Assembly (NCBI GenBank): GCA_938049795.1
Contig: CALLCD010000224.1
Coordinates: 1-11,634, forward strand
Source: an uncultured Hyphomonadaceae bacterium
GTDB lineage: Bacteria > Pseudomonadota > Alphaproteobacteria > Caulobacterales > Hyphomonadaceae
Direction: 5' to 3'
Length of the DNA: 11,634 nt
Shown: positions 7,356-11,634 of the stretch, piece by piece
Layout: the number at the start of each line of letters is the position of its first letter
Position numbering within the stretch: position 1 is the stretch's first letter
The notes under the pieces: generated by a model
What the model was told of the DNA's origin: nothing
Databases searched by the model: none
The model's input: only the letters and a program-made list of their open reading frames with translations
Program-made: the position numbers and the translations under genes

Positions 7356-7369
7356 AGGCATAGGAGCCT
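7356..7369 (+). promoter_or_regulatory. metK ribosome binding site inside a small hairpin loop
   Basis: AGGC (7356-7359) and GCCT (7366-7369) can pair, leaving ATAGGA as the loop and placing the Shine-Dalgarno bases (AGGAG, 7362-7366) largely in the loop. The stem is only 4 bp. Its start-codon side is followed by the A/T-rich CAAATT and the ATG at 7376. It may display the site to the ribosome or be unimportant. Confidence 0.35.
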
Positions 7370-7375
7370 CAAATT

Positions 7376-8587
7376 ATGAGCAGCAGACCGTTTGTATTTA
7401 CCAGCGAAAGCGTCTCCGAAGGCCACCCGGATAAAGTGTGCGACCGCGTGTCGGACACGATTGTCGATTTGATCTATCAAGAGGCGATTGATCGCGGGTT
7501 TGACACAAGCGCGGTTCGGGTTGCCTGCGAAACGGCGGCGACCACCAATCGGGTGTCCCTGCTTGGCGAGGTGCGTTGTCCGGACGGGTTTAATGTCGAA
7601 ACCGATAGCGCGGCGCGCGACAAGGTCGAGGCGGCCGTGCGCGGCGCGGTCAAGTCCATCGGATATGAGCAAGACGGGTTCCACTGGGAAAACCTCGACT
7701 TTTCAAACTTCCTGCACGGCCAGTCTGCCCATATTGCGCAAGGCGTTGATGCATCGGGCAACAAGGAAGAAGGCGCGGGCGATCAGGGCATTATGTTTGG
7801 CTATGCTTCGGCTGAGACCGACGAGTTGATGCCGGCAACGCTTGTCTACTCGCACAAGATCCTTCAGCGCATGGCCGAGCTGCGCCACTCCGGGGCGCGT
7901 CCCGAGTTTGAGCCGGATGCGAAAAGCCAGATCAGCCTACGCTATGAGGATGGCAAGCCGGTTGGCGCCACGTCCGTCGTTGTTTCGACCCAGCACAAGG
8001 ACGGTCTCAGCGCGAATGACATCCGCGAACTGGTCCGGCCGATTGTGCAGGAGGTTCTGCCCGCAGGCTGGTTCCCGCCCGAAGACGAGTTCTACGTCAA
8101 CCCGACCGGCACATTTGTTATCGGTGGACCGGATGGCGATGCGGGTCTGACCGGACGCAAGATCATTGTCGACACTTATGGCGGCGCAGCGCCTCATGGT
8201 GGCGGCGCGTTTTCGGGCAAAGACCCAACCAAAGTGGATCGGTCGGCCGCTTATGCCAGCCGGTATCTCGCCAAGAATGTGATTGCGGCGGGTCTTGCGG
8301 CTCGCTGCACATTGCAGCTGTCCTATGCGATCGGTGTGGCCAAGCCGCTCTCGATCAATGTCAATCTGCACGACACCGGGCATGTCGATGAGGCGCGGCT
8401 TGAAACCGTTCTGGCGGAGATTATGGACCTGACCCCGCGCGGGATCAGAACACATCTTGATCTGAACAAGCCGATCTATGCGCGCACGGCGGCTTATGGC
8501 CATTTCGGACGGACCCCCGAAGCCGATGGCGGCTTTAGCTGGGAGAAGACCGATCTGGTCGAGGCGCTCAAGTCGAGCTTTGCCTAA
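7376..8587 (+). CDS. metK: S-adenosylmethionine synthetase MetK
   Basis: MetK makes S-adenosylmethionine from methionine and ATP in the cytoplasm. The 403-residue protein is close to the usual length, slightly longer than E. coli's 384. Family motifs in order are SEGHPDKVCDRVSD (residues 14-27; H17 binds ATP phosphate), GAGDQGIMFGYA (133-144), the glycine-rich loop GGGAFSGKDPTKVDRSAAY (275-293), and C-terminal ARTAAYGHFGR (369-379). The start is fixed by TAGGAG nine bases upstream of the ATG and by the conserved beginning of the protein. Its product is the methyl donor for TrmB, encoded next, and SAM is also the substrate of MiaB upstream. I saw no recognisable SAM riboswitch in the leader. 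The trmB start follows by 37 bases. Confidence 0.97.
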   Translation: MSSRPFVFTSESVSEGHPDKVCDRVSDTIVDLIYQEAIDRGFDTSAVRVACETAATTNRVSLLGEVRCPDGFNVETDSAARDKVEAAVRGAVKSIGYEQDGFHWENLDFSNFLHGQSAHIAQGVDASGNKEEGAGDQGIMFGYASAETDELMPATLVYSHKILQRMAELRHSGARPEFEPDAKSQISLRYEDGKPVGATSVVVSTQHKDGLSANDIRELVRPIVQEVLPAGWFPPEDEFYVNPTGTFVIGGPDGDAGLTGRKIIVDTYGGAAPHGGGAFSGKDPTKVDRSAAYASRYLAKNVIAAGLAARCTLQLSYAIGVAKPLSINVNLHDTGHVDEARLETVLAEIMDLTPRGIRTHLDLNKPIYARTAAYGHFGRTPEADGGFSWEKTDLVEALKSSFA

Positions 8588-8624
8588 AAATCCCCCACAA
8601 GGCCGCCCCAATGGCCCAAGGCCG

Positions 8625-9290
8625 ATGCGCACGTTCGGGCGGATTGGTGGACGGGCTCTGTCGCCGCGACAGCAAAATCTGGTCGACACTTTATTGCCTT
8701 CCCTCTCGGTGCCAGATGCCAAAGCCGGTGCCCTGCCCCCCCGCTCGCTGTTCGGGTTTGATCCGGATGAGGTCTGGCTCGAGATCGGATTTGGTGGCGG
8801 TGAGCATTTAACGGGTCAGGCGGCCCGGCATTCGAATATCGGCCTGATCGGCTGTGAGCCCTTTATCGAAGGTATGGCCAAGGCGCTTGGGCAGATCGAG
8901 GATCATGGGCTGAGCAATGTCCGGCTGCATATGGATGATGCGCGGCCGGTGATCGCAAGGCTGGCGGAGCACAGTATTGACCGCGTGTTTATTCTGTTTC
9001 CCGACCCGTGGCCAAAAAAACGCCAGCAGAAACGCCGCCTGATCCAGCCGGACTTTCTCGATGGTGTTGCCCGTATCCTCAAACCCTGTGGCCGGTTGCG
9101 CTTTGCGACGGATGTTAAATCCTATGCCGATGAGGCACTTGGCCATTTTCTCGCCCATCCGGAGTTTGACTGGACCGCCACCCGCGCCGACGATTGGCGG
9201 ACCCCGCCTTCGGACCACATCACCACACGCTATGAGACCAAGCAACTTGGCGATTGCGCACCAGTTTGGTTTGAGTTTCAGCGCGCATAG
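8625..9290 (+). CDS. trmB: tRNA (guanine-N7-)-methyltransferase TrmB
   Basis: TrmB uses SAM to methylate N7 of G46 in the variable loop of tRNAs. From the ATG at 8625 the protein has 221 residues, near the family norm. The SAM-binding motif I is WLEIGFGGGEHL (51-62). The diagnostic TrmB stretch FPDPWPKKRQQKRR is at 125-138, with RFATDVKSYADE at 159-170. The C-terminal TTRYETKQL is at 200-208. The start is uncertain: AAGG is only three bases before this ATG. An in-frame TTG at 8580 would add 15 residues (LPKNPPQGRPNGPRP) and overlap the metK stop, and many family members have a short tail of this kind. I kept the ATG as the more orthodox choice. Cotranscription with metK is likely. Confidence 0.93.
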   Translation: MRTFGRIGGRALSPRQQNLVDTLLPSLSVPDAKAGALPPRSLFGFDPDEVWLEIGFGGGEHLTGQAARHSNIGLIGCEPFIEGMAKALGQIEDHGLSNVRLHMDDARPVIARLAEHSIDRVFILFPDPWPKKRQQKRRLIQPDFLDGVARILKPCGRLRFATDVKSYADEALGHFLAHPEFDWTATRADDWRTPPSDHITTRYETKQLGDCAPVWFEFQRA

Positions 9291-9483
9291 CTTCGCGGCA
9301 AGTCCCGGCCAATATCGAAGGGACAATGACCCGATTTTCCTTGACGTATTGTCGCAGTTGTGCGCCGTTAACAATATCGGTACCGTTCGGTCAAGCTAAA
9401 GACCACCGCCTCTCCGGCGACCTGTAGTTTCGGCCAGACGATATCGGTCTGTTCTGAAAAGGTCTTGCCGATCGGATCGGGGC

Positions 9484-9496
9484 AGTTCTTAGAACT
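9484..9496. promoter_or_regulatory. Perfect palindrome upstream of the cold-shock gene
   Basis: AGTTCT and AGAACT form a perfect inverted repeat around one central T, eight bases before the Shine-Dalgarno sequence of the csp gene. It could be a protein-binding site or, in RNA, a small stem at the end of the 5' leader. A second, imperfect palindrome (AGAC-GATATC-GGTCT, one extra G) lies at 9436-9450. A TTGACG at 9341-9346 resembles a -35 box but has no good -10 partner, so I could not place the csp promoter. Confidence 0.35.
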
Positions 9497-9514
9497 ATGA
9501 ATTAGGAGCCGCAA

Positions 9515-9724
9515 ATGGCGACGGGCACAGTAAAATGGTTTAATGACACCAAAGGTTTTGGCTTTATCAAGCCAGACGATGGCGGCGGTGATGTGTTTGT
9601 ACACATCTCGGCCGTTGAAAAGTCAGGTCTTCGCACGCTCAAAGAAGAGCAGGCGATTGAATACGAACTTTACACAGACGAGCGTCGCGGGAAAACATCC
9701 GCAGTTGATCTCAAGGTCAGCTAA
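9515..9724 (+). CDS. cspA: Cold-shock domain protein (CspA family)
   Basis: This 69-residue protein is a single cold-shock domain, a five-stranded beta barrel that binds single-stranded RNA and DNA and acts as an RNA chaperone. RNP1 is KGFGFI (residues 13-18) and RNP2 is VFVHIS (27-32); the N-terminus MATGTVKWFN is typical. TTAGGAG six bases upstream of the ATG is a strong ribosome binding site. The gene stands alone, with 224 bases of non-coding DNA before it and a terminator after it, so it probably has its own transcript. Whether it responds to cold cannot be read from the sequence, as many such paralogues are growth-phase or constitutive genes. Confidence 0.95.
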   Translation: MATGTVKWFNDTKGFGFIKPDDGGGDVFVHISAVEKSGLRTLKEEQAIEYELYTDERRGKTSAVDLKVS

Positions 9725-9765
9725 GGGTTTCTGGCGCGTGCCATGAAATTCGGGCAAAAGAACAG

Positions 9766-9794
9766 GTGACAGGGCCGGTATTCGGCTCTATATA
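9766..9794 (+). promoter_or_regulatory. Candidate sigma-70-type promoter before the rimP leader
   Basis: GTGACA (9766-9771, 5 of 6 to TTGACA) and TATATA (9789-9794, 4 of 6 to TATAAT) are separated by the ideal 17 bases. The predicted start near 9800-9803 lies only about 17-20 bases before the terminator hairpin at 9819. A transcript from here would therefore meet the terminator before rimP. Confidence 0.45.
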
Positions 9795-9818
9795 TGTTTG
9801 CAAGTCGAAAATATATCG

Positions 9819-9853
9819 GCGGCGGTTCTTCCAAAGAAGGGCCGCCGCTTTTT
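9819..9853 (+). terminator. Strong intrinsic terminator between csp and rimP
   Basis: GCGGCGG (9819-9825) pairs with CCGCCGC (9842-9848). The stem continues inward through two G-U pairs and CTTC/GAAG to a CAAA loop, about 13 bp in all, and TTTTT follows directly at 9849-9853. It stands 95 bases after the csp stop and 67 bases before the rimP start. It can end the csp transcript. If the promoter at 9766-9794 is real, it would also act as an attenuator for rimP-nusA. Confidence 0.85.
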
Positions 9854-9920
9854 ATTATCTGGAACCCGAGCGCCCTTCAAAGCCCGCTCGACATGTTTGA
9901 AAGAGAAAGGCCCGCCCGCT

Positions 9921-10508
9921 GTGATCGCACAATCCGAACAGGAAAAGCGCATCCTCTCCCTGATCCACCCGATAGCGGAAGATCAGGGCATGGAGATCGT
10001 GCGCGTGCGGATTATGGGCGGACGTCAGCCGCTTTTGCAGATCATGGCCGAGAAAGAAGGCGGCGCGCCGACCGATGTCGAACACTGCAAGCGCCTGTCC
10101 AAAGCCATGTCGATTGTGTTTGACGAGGTGGACCCGATCACCGAGCGCTATACGCTGGAGGTTTCGACCCCGGGCATTGACCGCCCGCTGACCCGGCCGG
10201 GCGATTTCGAGCGCTGGAAAGGTCAGGCGGCCAAGCTTGAACTGATCCGTCCGCTTGAGGGCCGGCGCAAGTTTCAAGGCGTGCTTAGCGGCGAGAAAGA
10301 TGGTAAGGTCATCTTGCAGCTCGATGACGAGACCGAACTTGAAGCAGAGATTGGCGAACTGGCCAAAGCCAGCCTGATCTTGACCGACCAGTTAATCGAA
10401 GCGACCCGCACGGCCGGAACGCTTCCCCCACAAGATGATGATCTCGAAGGGTTCGAGATTGATGAGCAAACCAGTCTGACAGACGAAGACGATCTTCAGG
10501 AGACATGA
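9921..10508 (+). CDS. rimP: Ribosome maturation factor RimP
   Basis: RimP assists maturation of the 30S ribosomal subunit, binding near the S12 region. The 195-residue product has the two expected domains. The N-terminal part spans about residues 8-82 (HPIAEDQGMEIVRVRIMGG, then DVEHCKRLSKAMS). The family signature YTLEVSTPGIDRPL is at 77-90. The C-terminal Sm-like domain is at about 92-160. The last 30 residues are acidic and probably disordered, as in other alphaproteobacterial versions. I chose GTG at 9921: AGAAAGG lies about ten bases upstream, the protein then starts near the family's usual point, and the in-frame codons further upstream run through the terminator hairpin. The nusA start follows one base after the stop, the conserved rimP-nusA arrangement. 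Confidence 0.94.
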   Translation: MIAQSEQEKRILSLIHPIAEDQGMEIVRVRIMGGRQPLLQIMAEKEGGAPTDVEHCKRLSKAMSIVFDEVDPITERYTLEVSTPGIDRPLTRPGDFERWKGQAAKLELIRPLEGRRKFQGVLSGEKDGKVILQLDDETELEAEIGELAKASLILTDQLIEATRTAGTLPPQDDDLEGFEIDEQTSLTDEDDLQET

Positions 10509-10509
10509 G

Positions 10510-11634
10510 ATGAGCAATATCGGCGTATCGGCCAACCGGCTCGAGATTCTTCAAATCGCCCGCGCAGTGGCCGAAGAGAAAAACATCGACAAGGCAATTG
10601 TGATCGAAGCCATGCAGGAGGCCATCGAAAAGGCGGCCAAATCCCGCTATGGTCAGGAACATGACATCCGCGCTGTGATCGACACTGAAAGCGGCGAGCA
10701 GAGCCTGTGGCGGGTGCAGACCATTGTGGCTGATGACGAGATGGAAGATCCGGTTCAGCAAATGAGCCTGACCGAAGCGCGCAAGATCGACACCGAGCTT
10801 GAGCCGGGCGATGAGGTCAAGGAAGAATTGCCGCCGTTTGATTTTGGCCGTGTTGCTGCGCAGTCGGCCAAGCAGGTGATCATGCAAAAGGTGCGCGACG
10901 CTGAACGCGAGCGCCAGTTTAACGAGTTTTCCAGCCGCGAAGGCGAAGTGCTCAATGGCATCGTCAAGCGCGAGGAATATGGCCATGTCATTGTCGATCT
11001 GGGGCGTGCCGAGGGCATTATCCGGCGCAATGACGGCATCCAGCGCGAGAATTTCCAGCCCGGTGACCGCGTGCGCGCCTATCTCTACAAGGTTAGCCGC
11101 GAGATCAAAGGCCCGCAGATTTTCCTCAGCCGCGCCCATCCGGACTTTATGAAGCAATTGTTTTCCCAGGAAGTGCCGGAAGTTTATGATGGCGTGATCC
11201 AGATCAAGGCGTGTGCGCGCGATCCGGGGAGCCGCGCGAAAATCGGCGTGATCTCGAATGACAGCTCGATTGATCCGGTCGGCGCGTGTGTGGGTATGCG
11301 CGGGGCGCGGGTTCAGGCTGTTGTGGGCGAGCTTGCGGGCGAGAAGATCGACATTATCCCGTGGTCGTTTGATGATGCGACTTTTATCGTGAACGCATTG
11401 CAGCCGGCGGAAGTGTCGAAAGTGGTGCTGGACGAAGACGAGCGCCGCGTGGAAGTTGTGGTGGCGGATGACCAGTTCCCGCTGGCGATTGGCCGGCGCG
11501 GGCAAAATGTCCGCCTCGCCTCGCAGCTGACCGGCTGGCAGATTGATCTGGTCACCGAGAGCCAGGATTCCGAACGCTATCAGCGCGAGTTTATCGAGCG
11601 GACAAATCTGTTCATGAAGGCGCTTGATGCGGAC
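10510..11634 (+). CDS. nusA: Transcription termination/antitermination factor NusA (3' end outside window)
   Basis: NusA binds RNA polymerase and modulates pausing, intrinsic termination and antitermination, including on rRNA operons. The reading frame is open from the ATG at 10510 to the window edge, giving 375 residues without a stop; full-length alphaproteobacterial NusA is usually over 500. The RNA polymerase-binding N-terminal domain covers about residues 1-135. An S1 domain follows at about 144-207 (EGEVLNGIVKREEYGHVIVDLGRAEG). KH1 begins near 238 (DPGSRAKIGV, then DPVGACVGMRGARVQ). KH2 is near 315-345 (AIGRRGQNVRLASQLTGW). AGGAG at 10498-10502 is a strong ribosome binding site, lying within the end of rimP. 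The missing part would hold the acidic C-terminal repeats. In many bacteria, infB and rbfA follow. Confidence 0.96.
   Translation, partial: MSNIGVSANRLEILQIARAVAEEKNIDKAIVIEAMQEAIEKAAKSRYGQEHDIRAVIDTESGEQSLWRVQTIVADDEMEDPVQQMSLTEARKIDTELEPGDEVKEELPPFDFGRVAAQSAKQVIMQKVRDAERERQFNEFSSREGEVLNGIVKREEYGHVIVDLGRAEGIIRRNDGIQRENFQPGDRVRAYLYKVSREIKGPQIFLSRAHPDFMKQLFSQEVPEVYDGVIQIKACARDPGSRAKIGVISNDSSIDPVGACVGMRGARVQAVVGELAGEKIDIIPWSFDDATFIVNALQPAEVSKVVLDEDERRVEVVVADDQFPLAIGRRGQNVRLASQLTGWQIDLVTESQDSERYQREFIERTNLFMKALDAD

Noticed and set aside
7258..7375. SAM riboswitch (SAM-II or SAM/SAH type) in the metK leader
   Set aside because: I compared the leader with the conserved cores as I remember them and found no convincing match or pseudoknot pairing. 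A covariance-model scan would be decisive.
9341..9375. csp promoter from TTGACG at 9341
   Set aside because: No acceptable -10 box lies 16-19 bases downstream; the AT-rich TTAACAATAT is too far away.
9798..9920. In-frame upstream extension of rimP from 9798
   Set aside because: It would be encoded through a strong intrinsic terminator and has no RimP-like residues. GTG at 9921 gives the normal start.
10309..11505. Long open frame on the minus strand opposite rimP/nusA
   Set aside because: It lies entirely antisense to clearly conserved NusA and RimP coding sequence. Its His/Arg-rich composition is that expected from a GC-rich shadow frame.

Overview
The window is a block of ordinary alphaproteobacterial chromosome, all genes on the + strand. 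I infer Alphaproteobacteria from the protein sequences (MiaB with an NTCHIREKATEKV stretch, MetK with CDRVSD, the style of RimP and NusA), the moderately high GC and the gene order. The order may fit the Caulobacterales/Hyphomonadales/Rhodobacterales side, but I cannot name a genus.

Layout: (1) 1-264 is GC-rich DNA with no credible intact gene. (2) About 258-1254 is a clearly more AT-rich island. It carries one gene of unknown function (384-1271) for a single-pass membrane-anchored, helical protein. A 26-nt imperfect direct repeat (20/26 identical) flanks it at 232-257 and 1255-1280. (3) 1396-6803 is a compact cluster miaB-phoH(ybeZ)-ybeY-corC(ybeX)-lnt, joined by stop/start overlaps or short gaps; this is the same order as miaB-ybeZYX-lnt of E. 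coli. (4) 6835-7257 is a small XRE-type regulator, followed by metK (7376-8587) and trmB (8625-9290). (5) 9515-9724 is a cold-shock-domain gene. (6) A candidate promoter and a strong intrinsic terminator lie at 9766-9853, ahead of rimP (9921-10508) and nusA (10510 to the window end, incomplete).

The genes fit together around translation and RNA: tRNA modification (MiaB, TrmB), supply of the methyl donor that both use (MetK), rRNA maturation and ribosome quality control (YbeY, probably PhoH), 30S maturation (RimP), transcription elongation and termination (NusA), and RNA chaperoning (Csp). Lnt and CorC belong to the envelope and travel with ybeY by conserved synteny.

I see no CRISPR array, tRNA, rRNA or intact mobile element. 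The unexplained parts are the AT-rich island with its flanking repeats, the promoter-then-terminator arrangement before rimP-nusA, and small structured leaders before miaB, metK and csp.
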